Source: Blasia pusilla (Eukaryota > Marchantiophyta > Marchantiopsida > Blasiales). From it: a stretch of DNA of 64,000 nucleotides. The stretch covers positions 3,968,001-4,032,000 of the forward strand of contig CM114273.1 of assembly GCA_050084515.1 (NCBI GenBank). Reading direction: 5' to 3'. Below the pieces are notes generated by a model. The model made no database searches, was not told the DNA's origin, and saw only the letters and a program-made list of their open reading frames with translations. The position numbers and the translations under genes are program-made. Positions 1-12,989 of the stretch are shown one piece after another (position 1 is the stretch's first letter; every line of letters begins with the position of its first letter).

Positions 1-1595
1 GCGACTCGGCCTGGACTACTTGCGCCGCGTTTTGGAAGGTCTCGACATGTGTCCGGAAGTCTCGGAATCGGACGGGACGGAATCCGAATGCAGTAGCCGC
101 CCAACCGACGTCACGCGCCTCTTTCTTCCGACTCTCTTTGAGAACTCTGCCGATGGCCCTCCGGAGTTGAAGTGGTCGAGCAATGTGAGCCCTCAAGATT
201 GCTTCTTCGGTGTGAGGATCCGACGCGCAGATCGAGAACGGACGCGTTTGTCTCATGCATTCTTCCTCAGGTTTCAGGTGTGCATAGCCATCTCGACCTC
301 GCCGACTTCTTTTAGCGATTTCTGAAGCCTTTAAATTGAATTCGGAGTGTTGGGGGAGTTCGTAGATAGTTATCTCTAGTTTGTCATCACGGCAATCTGC
401 CAAACTTCAAATTCGTGCACCAGATGATGTCGATCTCGTCAGCTAGATTATTCCCGCCCCATGACCACTAATCAATGTATGTGTGCACCCTATCCGAGTT
501 GAGATCATCCGCAATGCCGTCCTCCCACAGAGCGATCATTAGTCCTTGATTGCTTGTGTATGTGATGCGTTTCAGGTCCACCTCTGCACAACACTGAAGA
601 GCAAACTGTCACTGGCGCCTCACCAGTTCGTATGCGACCCTAACTTGATCTCCCTTACCGTCCAAGGCCACGACATTCGGGTGGAGAACGATACCTCTGA
701 TGGATCGGGTGGAGATCACATCGATGTGTTGGTAAGATCATCACAATCGAATCGCATTGCATGGGGATTCGCGACAGACCACGTCGTTGAGGAGGCCCGA
801 GGTTTCTGTGCGTCTTCGAGGGGATGCCCGGGGGTGGAGCTCCTCCTCGAAATCATCAGACCAGAGTGCGTGGAGAATTTGACACCAGCCCGGTACAGAG
901 CATACGATCAGGCGGTGTCCAGCGAAGTGTTGAAGGACATTTTGAGGGAAGTCGTATTCAGCGATGCAATCGATGGAGATCAGCTAACCCACAATTGGCC
1001 TTCTGTTGAAGACGCCAGAAGCGGAAGTGCACCTGTCCTGAGAGCACAGAAAACTCGAGCGATCCAATTGGTTTCCCCCTTTGACATGGACGACTTGGAG
1101 GAATGGATTCGAGCATACAGACCTCACTTTTGGAAAGGTCACGAATTTGGAAGCTGGTGGGAGATCCACAGACGGTGAGTCCGAATGAAACAGAATCAAA
1201 TCAGGCTCGATCGCGCAGGTTAAGGACATGTTTCGTGAACAGAGAATGGATACCAATAAAAATACAGGTCATTGATCTTCCTTACGCCACAGCTAGCTAA
1301 GTATCACTAGAACTTTTTTGACCCCATAGTACATAAGTGGGTCCATATTTGCTCGCCCTGCCGAAGGACGGAGGAGTTTTCATGCAATCTTGTGCTCGTG
1401 GTAAGGTAGGATTAAGCGGGAAAGCTACTGGAGGTCTATCTCCGGTTACAGCGAGGAAATGGTTTTGAAAGAGAAAAGCATTTCTTCTCGGCTGGAATTA
1501 TCTAAAATTACACTGACACAAAACACATGCAAACACCTGAGTACTAGTGAAAATTTCGCTGGTTGAATATCCGATTTGGGAGAGAACGTACTTCA
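1..1595. repeat. Inverted repeat arm, left (pairs with 13370-14945)
   Basis: The sequence matches the reverse complement of 13370-14945 with roughly 90 percent identity by eye. The match covers ROCO exons, intron and about 420 bp past exon 2, and degrades after about 1520. The arms are about 11.8 kb apart. The right copy extends further into the Roc domain, which the left copy may also do beyond the window edge. Confidence 0.8.
2..1174 (+). CDS. ROCO family protein, COR-domain fragment (partial, left copy)
   Basis: Two open exons are seen. Exon 1 (2-277) runs off the window edge. A 298-bp intron (278-575) starts GTGTGC and ends TTTCAG. Exon 2 (576-1174) ends at a strong donor, GACG then GTGAGT. 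Joined, the exon 1 end FFLRFQ meets VHLCTTLK, matching the COR hallmark in which a Phe-rich segment ends in LQVHL. The Roc half is absent because it would lie left of the window, but it is readable in the inverted right copy (13765-15668). ROCO proteins are Ras-like GTPases with a COR dimerisation domain; the plant example is TORNADO1. After exon 2 nothing recognisable continues. Homology to the right copy persists through the presumed intron to about 1595 and then stops, so the 3' part may be lost. This copy has no stop or frameshift in 291 codons, unlike the right copy. Function in this organism is unknown. Confidence 0.6.
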
Positions 1596-1689
1596 GCCTG
1601 AGGATCCAGCTAAGATACCACTACAATTTGTGGATTCCCATCTACATACTCGGTACGAAGCTCCCTACATATTATAGCTGAAGGCCCTA

Positions 1690-1854
1690 TCCATGTGAAA
1701 GCGTCAGTTCCTTCAGAGCGGATCTGGACGCCACCTCTTCCCCCAGCATCCTCGCTGCTGCAGACTCATCCATGTGAACAATGAACTCTAACAGCAGTGC
1801 CGTGCGCCTTTCTTGACCATGCGCGGTAGATTCCGAAGTTCCAGTTGCATCAGG
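1690..1854 (-). pseudogene. Leucine-rich-repeat scrap, ribonuclease-inhibitor type
   Basis: A 55-codon open stretch on the minus strand contains MLGEEVASRSALKELTLSHG. Its spacing (Ala-rich helix, then LKELxLSxG) fits an RI-type LRR, the type found N-terminal to Roc in plant ROCO proteins. It ends at a TAG directly after the repeat. It is on the strand opposite to the neighbouring ROCO exons, so if it came from that gene it has been rearranged. A single repeat is weak evidence. Confidence 0.35.
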
Positions 1855-1863
1855 TCATAGTCA

Positions 1864-2560
1864 TCACCCGTGTTCGACAGACAAGGCTGCTCCCAGCTTA
1901 GAGAACGCTGACATTTATGCTGTTCGTACTGCGTTCCAGATGAAGTACCTTGGCTTCCCTGATGCGTGAAAGACATTGCGTTTTATGTCAACTGTTTCCA
2001 ATCTCGACACATTTTCACATTTACCAGATGAACTTCCAGAACAATCCACCCACCGATTCCCGACATCACCCCTCCCATGGATCTCGGACTTTGTGTTGAG
2101 GCTAGGATCCGGACGCACGATATCAAAGATATCAAAGGGCCGTGCGATTAGGATTCATATTATAGAAAGGATTCGGCCAAGTGTGACCACAAAACGAGCA
2201 TGAGCCGGAATTTCCTTGACACACTTTTACAGTTCTAGATAGAATATCAGTACGCCTCATTAGTGAACACCAAAAATCGGTACCTGACAAGTTTCAAAAG
2301 TCTCGAAATCAGCTCCACCTTTTAAAATTGAGAAGGCACGAGGAGATCCTGCCCGCGTATGAGCGAGATAGAACATTGCTCTTCCAGGGCACGGGCTACC
2401 CGACCAGCCACAGGACACTGAAGAATAACTTACGTTGGAACTGCACATTCAACGCTTCAAGTGACCCCCACCCATAGTCTTTCTTTCTAACGCCTTCCTC
2501 TTAGGGTCAAAGGCCTGCTTCCTTTCACTAAATCAAGACTTCGTTTGATTGCTAGCTGAA
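1864..2560. other. No gene recognised
   Basis: Moderately GC-rich near 1864-2450, with short open frames on both strands that are not convincing. No repeat or RNA gene was seen. Confidence 0.4.
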
Positions 2561-2603
2561 TTTGGTCCAAAGTGGAACAAATTTTGTTCCACTTTGGACC
2601 AAA
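2561..2603. repeat. Perfect palindrome, 21-bp arms
   Basis: Arms 2561-2581 and 2583-2603 are exact reverse complements around one base. The left arm starts TTTGGTCCAAAGTGG. The perfect match implies recent origin or conversion. It may be a minimal foldback element. Confidence 0.85.
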
Positions 2604-2664
2604 ATTAGTTTCACTTTGAATATAAAGCATGCTTTTACCATAAGATTATTCAAAATGATACTTT

Positions 2665-2715
2665 CCTATTTCCAATTCCAATATATCTTTATGATATATT
2701 GGAATTGGAAATAGG
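2665..2715. repeat. Perfect foldback, 23-bp arms, 5-nt loop
   Basis: Arms 2665-2687 and 2693-2715 are exact reverse complements (left arm begins CCTATTTCCAATTCC). It lies only 62 bp from the palindrome at 2561-2603 but has an unrelated arm sequence. Confidence 0.85.
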
Positions 2716-4199
2716 AATAATAATCCCTTCTTATCATTCGTCCTTGATAAATTGTAGCCTTCTAAGCATTAAGGAAAGAATATAAGTTTTGACGGTTGTG
2801 AGTTTCGTGTAATGGGGGCAAGACGTATTAGAAGTTGGGCATTAAGGTAAGTTGACTAACGGGAACGACTTTTTGGAATTTGTGAGGTTCCTATAATGAA
2901 GTGGGGAGGACTTGAAATTGGAGACATATGCATGAAAGAAAAAATCAGCTTAACTCTAAAATGGTCTCCAAGCCGGAGGATAAGATTCCACTTTGACACA
3001 TGGAGTAGGGAGGGCCTATTGCAAAATTCATTGTGATCAACGATGAAGGGTATGATTGCAAACTTCATCATCTAGATAAAGAACATCTCTCGAAAGAAAA
3101 CTTTGTGGAAGTTCGCTGATGTATCTGTAAGGAGTTGAGTATAAACAGTATATGAGGAAACTCGGAAGAGTTCGTGGATCGCATTGCCCAATGCCTTATC
3201 TGGTGTGACGTCCAGTCAGCCTATCCTAGTCTACACTTATTCCAGTTCCGACAACTAGAAGCAACAAGAGCACCCCTCCGGATACGGCTGAATCATCTTT
3301 AGTGAAACGTGCTTTCTATTCCTGATATTCGTTCACGTTTCAATTTCCATACGATCTTCTATTTAGGCCTCCTTGACAGCCACGGATGTGAGAGCATTTG
3401 GAATGGAACTCACTTCCCATCCGAATGCTTTCCCCAAACCCTAATCCTTGTTATTAGTGTGAACCCGTGCAATGTCCGGTTCGAATTAATTCTCAAGTGT
3501 GATTTTAAATCGAGAAATCCTGTTGGTTTTGAATGGTTCTAACGTGAGGGAAGTTGAATGAGACGGACAAGTAGCTCCACAGGGTGGGGATTGGACGAAC
3601 AAAGAGGAGTAGAGAAACTGAGCGTTACGGGAACACCATGAGCAGGGAAACTGGAGAGCCGAGATTTAGGATCACTCAATTTCATAGCTTCTTTTTTTTT
3701 CGCTTATGTCGGCTCTCCCGTATGCACGGAAGTTGAACTGAAAAAGACGAAGGCAAGGACTATCCATGTTTCTAGAGTGTGGTAGACTTGCGCAAGGAGA
3801 TTGTTGAAGATATGGGCGGAGCCTAGCATATCGATGTAGGCCATAGTGTAATCAGACTTGCCTAATTATATGGTGAAAGGAGATTCAGAACGAGTGGGGA
3901 AAAACTGTGCTCCATTGGAAGTTGGAGCAGCTAGCGGAAACTCAAAGGATATGGTTGACGCGAAGGAGAGAGTTAATATGATAACAACAATAGTGAAATA
4001 GTGAGAGAACGTCAACCCGTGGTACCCACTGCGTAAAGGAGCTAGGGTCTCTAGCTTCTACCAGGGTTTAGCGCTCAAAACGAAGTAGTCTAGATCAAGA
4101 GCACCCAGTGAACATTCATATCATCTTTCAATAACCAAGACTCTCTTCTCGATTTCGAGTGGGAATGAAGTTTCATAAACAGATATAAATCCATGCAAG
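2716..4199. other. No gene recognised
   Basis: Intergenic sequence of mixed composition. Short open frames such as 3309-3542 (+) have no recognisable domain. No repeat, RNA gene or promoter stood out. Confidence 0.4.
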
Positions 4200-4253
4200 A
4201 TGATAGCATTTCATTTTATTATACCACTTACTAATAAAATGAAATGCTATCAT
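4200..4253. repeat. Perfect foldback, 22-bp arms, 10-nt loop
   Basis: Arms 4200-4221 and 4232-4253 are exact reverse complements built on GATAGCATTTCATTTTATTA. A partial third copy of the arm (GCATTTCATTTTAA) follows at 4257-4270. Confidence 0.85.
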
Positions 4254-4375
4254 GTTGCATTTCATTTTAACTTAGTCCTTCCTACATAGAAACACATACA
4301 AATCAAAACCAACCTGGTGCCTTCGTTTAGAAAGTGGAGAAACGAGACGCTATTTGAAACTCTCAGCCATAAGTT

Positions 4376-4892
4376 CTTGTGACAATACTGGCTCTCCCGA
4401 ATCAGGTCCAATGTCCCATTACATACATATGGACAGAATTCACAAGTCCCAGTTCTGTCACAATGCTAAGGTTTCAAGGAAATCAAAATCCGTGACGGAA
4501 TATCGCTCTGCTCCGAATACCTCCCAGCTAGCACACAAAATGCACAAGGCTCAGGATGAGAAGCGCACACTGCCTTCCGCGCCATGATGCTCATGATCAT
4601 GGCACAACCAGTACCTCGTCTTCCAGAGGGGGCGAGTGATATTGGACCGAGGTGGATTGATTCCGTATCAGCTCAGTAGGAGTCCTACACACTGAAATTA
4701 GAATTCTCTGGCAACTAACCAATATCAAGCCAGAGACTCCAATATCTGGACCCAATCGACCAATCTGACTTGAAGCCACTAACGCCAAATGTCAAGCTGA
4801 AACCACATGATGTCTTCGGCATGCAATCAAGCCATAAGCAATGAAATCCGATGCCACGGACTGGGATTTGGGAGGGCCAGTAGTGCCTCATG
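4376..4892. repeat. TIR-540 family unit, copy 1 (divergent)
   Basis: The left end, CTTGTGACAATACTGGCTC, and the reverse complement of the right end, CATGAGGCACTACTGGCCC, match at 21 of 27 terminal positions. An internal hairpin partner ending CTGTCACAA lies at about 4452-4461. The unit is 517 bp. Five further copies are at 38657, 42801, 47083, 52630 and 56857. This copy is well separated from the others and has little flanking similarity to the cluster copies, which supports a mobile unit. Confidence 0.55.
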
Positions 4893-6486
4893 TGCCAACG
4901 CTTTTCTACATATGGAATCTTTCCAAAACACGTCTTCTCCTGAATAATAAATCAAATTTCTTCCTTTGCGTATGGCACTTGTTGACGATATCATAGTAGA
5001 CTAGGTCCACCTACAATCCACACACTAAAAGTGATAGATAATGTGATTCAAACATCCCTACAAGCTCATGAAGATTGAATTATCTACTTCGGAAGGGCCT
5101 TCACCACCAAGGCAAGAAATAATTCCAATGCTCAACTCCAGCCATGAAAGTGGACAACTCAATACTTTCGTTCAATTTTTTGGAGACCAAAAGAGAAAAA
5201 AAATTCACATGGAGACATACTGAGGTTGAGAAACGATTTCAAATGTGACTCCTACACTGCTACGAAGTCATAAATCCTTCTATTTAGTGCACATAATTGA
5301 AAGAGAGCCCCAAACTCAAAACCTTCACTATCATAAAAAAAATATGAGAAGTACATATAGTATAGGTTAAAAGTTTTGAAAATTTATAAAGACTTGACAA
5401 GATGTCATACATGGCCTTTACTCATACTTTCTCATACTGTCATATCAACACGAGGTATCGCAAATAATTAAACTATTAAAAAAAAATTCCCCCTTTTTAT
5501 CTTACTTTATACTCTTTTAAAAATGTCTCACTAATATTAATCTAGTTACTGGAGTCAATTAGTGGAACCATCTACTCTCCAACATTAGAGTGTCAAGGTA
5601 TTGATACATCTTGCCATAAACATAAGTCAATCATATTATTCTTCCAAGAGGCACAAGAATTCTATTTCCTATACTAAAATAGAATTCTAATCGTTTACAT
5701 TAATTTATTCCAAATTATGATTAATGAAAATGTTCCCGATCTTCATCGAATGGTCTTAAATATTTCTCCTATTTATTATCAAAGGGTTAATCATTTGAAA
5801 ATATAATTGGAAAACGGTTAGCCCATTGCCCTAAATCCAAGGGTCTAGATTTTAGTGTGATTAGGGGTTTTGGGTTCTCATATACCATTCTAAGTTTTAG
5901 GATCTAGGGTTTTGTGCGTAGAGTTTAGGATTGTCAAATATGGGATGGGTTTAGGTTCTTATAATCCCATATTTATGGTTTGATTTCATGAGAGCCCGTA
6001 GGTAAAGTTATTACGGTACATGACATTTTTTTATCATGTTATAAACTAAACATTCACATAATCCACACATTATCTCAAAAAAAATTCAAAATTTCCATAC
6101 ATGATTATTTGTCTCATTGTAGCTTCTCCTCAATCTCCATAAGATATTGGAAAGGATGGAGGGACACAATAATAAGGCCCTCTTGGAGCAATATAAGTTC
6201 TTAATGATGAAAGGGATAGATATTGCTTTCTCATACTTTTTTTTCACTTATTCCATTGGGATTTTCTACGGAAGTATTTGTCGTAGAATTTAGAGCCAAT
6301 CCTTACGCTTGTTAGGATCATCCATTTTGGCTTCATAAAAACATTTTAACATGCATGATTGGCTAGCTCCATTCAATTTCCTAATTTCCAACCTTATCTA
6401 GTCCCCAAGTAGCTCTAAAGCTAGCCAAACATCATTTATTGCATATAAATTTTTGTGCATTTTGGAAGGATTTGGGTGAGTTGTTG
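4893..6486. other. AT-rich intergenic DNA
   Basis: Strongly AT-rich with poly-A and poly-T runs and no convincing open frame. No gene, RNA or clear transposon end was seen. Confidence 0.5.
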
Positions 6487-6508
6487 AATATATATATATA
6501 TATATATT
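6487..6508. repeat. (TA)n microsatellite
   Basis: An uninterrupted TA dinucleotide run of about 10-11 units. Confidence 0.9.
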
Positions 6509-6887
6509 CTATTCAAAACCCATTTTTCAAGGTTATAATTGTGGTTAGTTCTACAAACCATGGTTGGAAGTTTACCATGGTAAAATGTCTCTCAATTCAA
6601 TAAGGTCACTAGTAATTGTGAACTATTCTTGTTAGTTATTATTATATTAATTACGCTTAGGGTGTATTGGCCTTCTTTTGTTGAGCGAGCCGAGCCGAGT
6701 GTGTTGCCCTCTGCCTTGCTCATGGTTGCTAGCCTAATGTGTTGGTGTGCTCGCCCTTCCACCCTCCCTTTTGCTGGCCCCTTATGAGAAACCATATAAA
6801 TCTCTTTCTTTCCTACTTTTATCGACTTCTACATTTATTCCTCTAAGGCATTCTTCATATTAACCCCAACCCATGTTGATCAATGCA

Positions 6888-7230
6888 CCAACATCACGGT
6901 TGCACATGGACAAAGTCCATGGTCGTGAACATGTCCATATCCACGGACTTACGTCTGTCATAGGGACGGGTATGTTCGTGTGAGTCTGTGTATCCGCAGC
7001 TCCATCTAAACCGACCTTGAGCCTGCCAAGCAATTGCGTAGATCCGGGCTGGCCGAGCCCGTATCGTGGTAGTGGCCCGGGCACAAGCTTGCATGGGCTT
7101 AAGCGCGGGCCCTCAACCTGCCATATGCGGGCCTTGAGCTGAGGATGCCATGCGAACTTGCTGCGGGCTCAGCCAGCCTAGGTCTATGTGATGGGCTTGG
7201 TGGGCTCCGATGGAGGCTACAGATACCGGA
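6888..7230 (+). repeat. GC-rich repeat related to the 32.5-kb element
   Basis: Starts near GGTTGCACATGGACAAAGTC and continues with ATGTCCATATCCACGGACTT, then a GC-rich tract rich in GGGCTT and GCGGGC. The same head, reverse-complemented, forms the right end of the element at 32509-33309, and a weaker copy lies at about 25868. Only one terminus is recognisable here, so it is probably a truncated insertion. Overlapping open frames on the minus strand are a by-product of GC richness. Confidence 0.6.
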
Positions 7231-9708
7231 GTAGGACAAACTTATCTACTTTAGTGCAACCTTGACTAACAAGATTCAACAAAGAAGGAATATATCTAAG
7301 ATCACTACATATGGTTGTATGTATTAGTCATTATCTTGGGCCCCCTATGTGGGTTTGCTTGGGTGTAGGGCACAAGTTTAAGATGAAAAATGTGGGAAAA
7401 ATTTCTTGCACAAACATGACTATTTTGATATTGTAGGACAAACATAAGTCCACGGACACATGCTACAACAACTCTGATTTGTTGAAACATGATTGTAGAA
7501 GAAAGCCCCATGTCTCTACAAGAAATAGGTAAGATTTCTTTTTGTGAAACAAGATATTATCATCATCCTCAAATCCGTTTGGACCAAGAAATTGATCGTG
7601 ATCAAAAGCTATCATGATAGAAGTGTCAAGACTCAAAATGGAAAAATTGAGATGTAAGAACTTTAAAGTGGGAGAAGCTCAATGAAGAAAGCTATAGAGA
7701 ATATTAGGCACACTTGGAGATCCCCTACATGAGGTAAAAATGAAACCATTTTACATCTCTTAAAAGGCCTCGTCTAGTAACTTAGAGATCTTGCCTATTG
7801 GAACATCAAGAACCAAAACACCTTGGTTAATATTTCCAAATAAGGAGTGGATGGGATGAAAAGAGAGAGGGCATGAAAGAAACCATACTAGTTTGGACTT
7901 TAGGCTTTGAACCTCCTTCTAAAGGAAGACCTATAATGGGTATATTATCAAAAATAAAAGGAAAGAGACATGATGGAATTACTTTAAGCATGAAAAATAT
8001 ACAGTGGAAAAATGTAAGCCACCCAAAGGATCAACTTCACAAGTGACACCAACCGATTGGAGAATATTATAATCACAATAAGTAATATTGGGATAATAAA
8101 TAAATTTTGTATGGTAGACAAAGAAAGAGTGGACAAAAAGAATGAGACTAACTAATTGTTCTCCTCTTACATGGTCACATGAGATATTAATTTCAATGCA
8201 TTAACCACATCAAATTGAATGAGTATCCACCTTAGATAAATATGAAGAGTGGAGCATATCCGATGAAACATAACCTCACAACCATCATGGATGGCTATTC
8301 CAAATTGATGAGGAAATAAGTGGGAAATAAAGTAATGAAAAAATTGCAAGCAAGGGAATTAACTTACCAAACAATATAAAACCTTATTTTCTATTTGTTA
8401 TGGATAAAATTCATAATGAGATTATCCATCGTCAATAAATGAAAATCCCCTAAGAACCTAGAGATAAATTATGGAAGACGCAAAGAGACCAAGAATTAGA
8501 GGTCTTCACATCCTTGTAAAGACCTCTAAGTCAAAATATGATATTTGGTCTTCCATAAAAAATTATGTATTTGTATCACCACTTCTAAAATCTTGTAAGA
8601 GTATCACTATGTTCACATTACGAATCGCCAAAGATAGAAGACCTAATACTCAAGCCATGTAAGAAAACATAGAAACTTACCCCATTGTAGGCCTTCCATG
8701 ATTATAGGCCAATTCATTGGAATGAATAGTTAGGGACAAGAGAAAGATCTGAAAGAAATATAAAAAGTAGAATGGATTGAGTTTTAGGAGGAAAATGGTG
8801 AAATATGTAATGAGGAGGGGAATCATAAAGAGAGGTAGGGGCCTAGGTTTAGTGGAATATTTCATAGGAAATATTCCGTTTTTTGTTTCTATATAGATAA
8901 AGAAAGGGAAAGTTTAGGGTGATGAAAGAGTAAGAAGGATGCATGAGAGGAATTGACCCTAGAACAAACCCGGAAATGAAAAACAAGAAATTTACGAAAA
9001 AATCAAGTGTATCAAAAACTATCCTAACAAAATTTCCAAAACCATTACTTCTTGACAACCATTGTGGAGAAATTAGAAATACTAAGAAAAGCATGGGAGG
9101 AATAAAAGGTGGGAATGTTAGGGCACTATGTCTCTTACCTCCTTTGAGGAGGAGAGGATGTCTAGCCACGGTCACCGGATAAGTAGTTCCAACAAAGATC
9201 CCAAGAATTTTGGCTAATCCCAAAGATACTTCTCCTAGGCCATTGTATAACGGGAGGTAAGGTTGTAATTGAGAACACTAACAAAATGGTACTATATAAC
9301 ATTTCCAATGTAAGATCTCATGGATACACCAACCATCCAATTTAAATCCAATCGAGGATTCAGAGGAGTGGAATCAGATCCCTTAAAAAATTATGGACTA
9401 TTCCACTAACATTTAGTGCCAAGGTTTTCTCCGAACTGAAATGACAAGTAAACAAAGTTGACCTAAAGTGTCTCCCTCACCATTAGATGGGTGCTTTCAC
9501 CCAAAACCGAAAGATGTCCCTATCGCCATTACATCCAAGTCCCTACCAAACCAAAACTTATGTCCTCTTGATTAAGATATTTTATACTAGAATATATAAG
9601 ATATATTATGGGTAAAGTACATAGGAGGGTGTCCCTCCCATGCTCTTCCATAAAAATATGTAACATAATCCTACTCCAACTCGAACCAGAGGGGACGGTA
9701 CTATTTAA
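7231..9708. other. AT-rich DNA, no gene recognised
   Basis: Contains low-complexity open frames. The longest (8849-9223, -) is hydrophobic and Phe/Leu-rich, as expected by chance from poly-A-rich opposite-strand DNA. No domain, RNA gene or repeat boundary is visible. Confidence 0.45.
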
Positions 9709-11663
9709 TTGACTCGTGGCGTGCAAGTTTTGTACGCTGTTTCCGACATCCAGCCGGCACGGATCTCACATCCAGCCGAAAACAGAGGGGCCACCAGCGC
9801 CTCTGACGTCAAATACCGCCTCGCACGGATCTCACAGGGTCATAGAAAGAAAGCGCATGAAAAGCGAGGGCCTGGTGATCTACGCAGAGACTACGCCAGC
9901 TCTAAGCTTCTATGACGCCAACTTGGTTGTGAGAGGAAGGCTCAGCTGGTAATGACGGGGCCGGGGTATACTAGGCCTGTCGGGTGTGGAATTCCGTCGA
10001 CATTTTCGCTCGTGGTCAAAGCGAGCGACTGACGGAATCAGCGTCTACGGGATGGGCTTACGGATCTGCGTATTATTCTTGAAAGCCTTAGCGCATACAT
10101 TAAGCTATCCTAGGAGCGAGATGGCTGTAGCAGTAGCGGTGTGTGAGATCTGCTTGAGATTATCGTGCTGGTTTGAACAGCTGTGTCTCCTGAAGATCAC
10201 GAATCAACGCACTCGCCAGCAACGCACAACGCAACTCGTTGACTCTATCCCGAAAGCGTGTGCGGACAGACCACCAAGAGCTTCACTGAATTGTGATACG
10301 TGGGGCCAGTGCTATGATAGAACCGTAGTCCAAGGCCCTTTGTCCAGCGAGTTTTCCTCTCTTATCGTCTTCACGATTTTGCGTTGCTTTAGGTGCATGA
10401 ACTGAATCCGCCCGCTGCAACGACACGGCCCGTGCCTGGAAAGGATATATGCGCTTCTAGGCTGCCTTCGTTGATGGCCAACAACGGCTCGCCCATTGTT
10501 CATCATAAGTCAATCGATCCGGCAGATCGTTGAGAGGGTCGATGCGTCAGTAGTGCAGAAGTTCTAGAAGTTTTTGAGATGAATGTAGCTTGTGGGTTGA
10601 GAAGATCGTTGAGTTGCTAGATTCATCTCGTCGACCCTCCTACATTTCTGGGTCGTCGTCTTCTCTTTCCCAGTTGGATTTGGAACGGTCGCTTGTCTAA
10701 TCTCTAGGCTAGATTTGTTGAATCTTAATCTGGAGGTTCAATCCGAAGTGAGGTATGAGAGGTATTCGCTTATGTTGACAACCAATGTACCATCCTCGAT
10801 GTCCATTCTAGGAGGCAGAATTTGAGCACAACCCTTTCCGCCAGTTGGTATTGAAAGCTATTTGTAGCGTCATGGACGGATCGTCGCCGATCTCTTTGCA
10901 CAACCATCTCTTGAGAAAGGCTTGGCAATATGGAAGTCAAGTCATTGTGGACGTCAGTTCTTGTGGCTGTGGTGCAGGATTACATCCCTTTGAAGGGCTC
11001 GTTCAAGTCTGTACAAGTTGCGATTCAAGTCTTTCTACGCTGTTGTCAAGCGCTATCAGATCTTAATCAAAGTTACCGGATGTTGGCCGCCACTATAGCA
11101 CCTGACACCGACCTAATGTGAGTAAAATTGTTCAGTGGATAGAATTCTCTCGCTGCATCAACTTGAAGAAGAAATCAGGAGTGATTTTTGACAATCTGCA
11201 GAAACTTTTGACAGAATCTGGAGCGTGGAACAAGCCAGCTCATTAAATGTCAGAGCACAGAGCACAGTGTTCCATCACGGTAAATGGCTTACTCCAAGAT
11301 AGATGGAGCTGCTTCCCATATTGTGTGAGAAATTCTACTTGAATGGTCCCATCAGCCCCCACACAATTTCCTGTTTCGGAAAAGGGACTGGAATCCTATG
11401 CCGAACATCTTTTCTCGAAGCGGTGCAGACGTGCTGCGCAAGAGTTGGCAGCCGCTTCCAGGAGACATTTGTGAGTGCCAACCTTCACTCTAGCCCCTTT
11501 GGCTGCGATCACTTTACTGTCGCTATTCAGATCAAGCGGAATTTTATAACTCCGATGGAAATAGCAGCGTCGCCACCGGTAACTTCCACTGTCACAATCC
11601 AAATGGAATATCTGTTCGCAAATACCACTCTCTTATTGTAAGCGCTTACTCGATCTCCTCATG
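9709..11663 (+). pseudogene. Decayed multi-exon gene of unknown function
   Basis: A GC-rich island in AT-rich DNA with long readable stretches on the plus strand: 9716-9952, a 139-codon frame at 9986-10405, 10816-10960, 10930-11116, and 11118-11661. The last reads coherently (for example AEHLFSRSGADVLRKSWQPL and PLWLRSLYCRYSDQAEFY) but contains one TAA, one TGA and one TAG. Good splice donors follow at 11117 (GTGAGT) and 11664 (GTAAGT after TCATG), so these look like former exons. A segment near 10930-11116 could form amphipathic helices. I do not recognise the family. It could be several unrelated fragments. Confidence 0.4.
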
Positions 11664-12989
11664 GTAAGTACACTTATTCTAACATATTTAGATTCATTAG
11701 ATAAGGAGGATTTTTTTTTGGATTTTTGTATATATTCCCAATAAAAATATGTATTTTCTCTCTTTCTTTGATTCAGATGAATCCAGAGTAGAAAACAGAT
11801 CTCTATGAAAACAGATCTTTTTTTTTATGAGGTTTTTTAAGGTTGTTTGCAAGGAAAACATTTATTTCTTGGATTAGCATGAACTTCTAAGCACTTCGTT
11901 GATTTAGAATAGACTTCTTCTACTCGTGGATTAGTGGCTATGATTTTATTTTAGCTAATATCTTACTATCAAATCGAATACTATACAAGGTTCGAATGTC
12001 AATTCTGGATCGGGTCAAAGTATAGTAAGAAAGTGGGAGATATCTATACAGATTCCTTTCCACCTTAGGCTAAGATGATCTATTTATCTTGCATTTTTCT
12101 CCAATTTTTAATTTATATTTCCCTTATAACCAAGATTGAAAATTTAACTGATTTTTAACCGTTAGGCTTTGAATGAATTTCACTTTTGTGGAAATTGATA
12201 ATTATGTGTAGGAGGGAAACTTAGAAAAATTTCATAGAGATTAGGATTTTTTGAAATTAATATTAGTTTTCAGAAAATTTCCATTATGCCCTCTACTTAG
12301 TAATATGAAGAAAAGGTAAGATCTCCATAGTCTTTTTAAACTTTTTTTTCCATCTTTGGTATTTTCCAACCAAAGATTAAAATGGAAAAAGATGACTTAT
12401 AGCAAGTAGACCGAGGAAGATTTTATGGAGATTACGAAGAATAAAAAACGGAAGGACTAGGAAATTTTCATAGAGATTATGAAAAATAAATCTGAAAATA
12501 ACTTCCATCTTCTAGACCTAGACTCTATAGAGTAAGGTAGAGGAGAATTTTGGAATTTTCAATACAAGGTACAAAATAGAGTCCACTATATCATAATTTA
12601 GGATTATTTCTTAATTTGTAGAAGAATTTTTCCATTCCTCTTTTTAATGCCCCCATCTCCTCCCCTTCCCACATTTGTGTGGGTCCAATACATATGCAAG
12701 TCTTTGAGTGAGATTATGTTCAAATATATGAGGGGATTTAATGTAAGTAATTACCACATTGTAATGCGGTATGCTTAGATCTTAGCTCATAATTTAGAGT
12801 TACTAGGTTGCAATGCATTTTGTTTAATGTAAGGAGTTATGAGAATATAATGCATTATGTGTGGATATATGTGTATGGGATTGTGTTCAGATTTAGATTA
12901 CATTTGGGTGGGTTGAATAGCTCATCTTTATACAACCAAATTTATTAGGCATAAGAAACAATGAGGAAAGACTAAAACTCGATTAGCAA
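11664..12989. other. AT-rich DNA, no gene recognised
   Basis: Intron-like or intergenic AT-rich sequence directly after a GTAAGT donor at 11664. Poly-T runs and no convincing coding stretch. Confidence 0.45.

Noticed and set aside
8849-9223. 124-codon hydrophobic minus-strand frame
   Set aside because: Phe/Leu/Ile-rich composition is what A-rich opposite-strand DNA gives by chance, and a plus-strand frame overlaps it.
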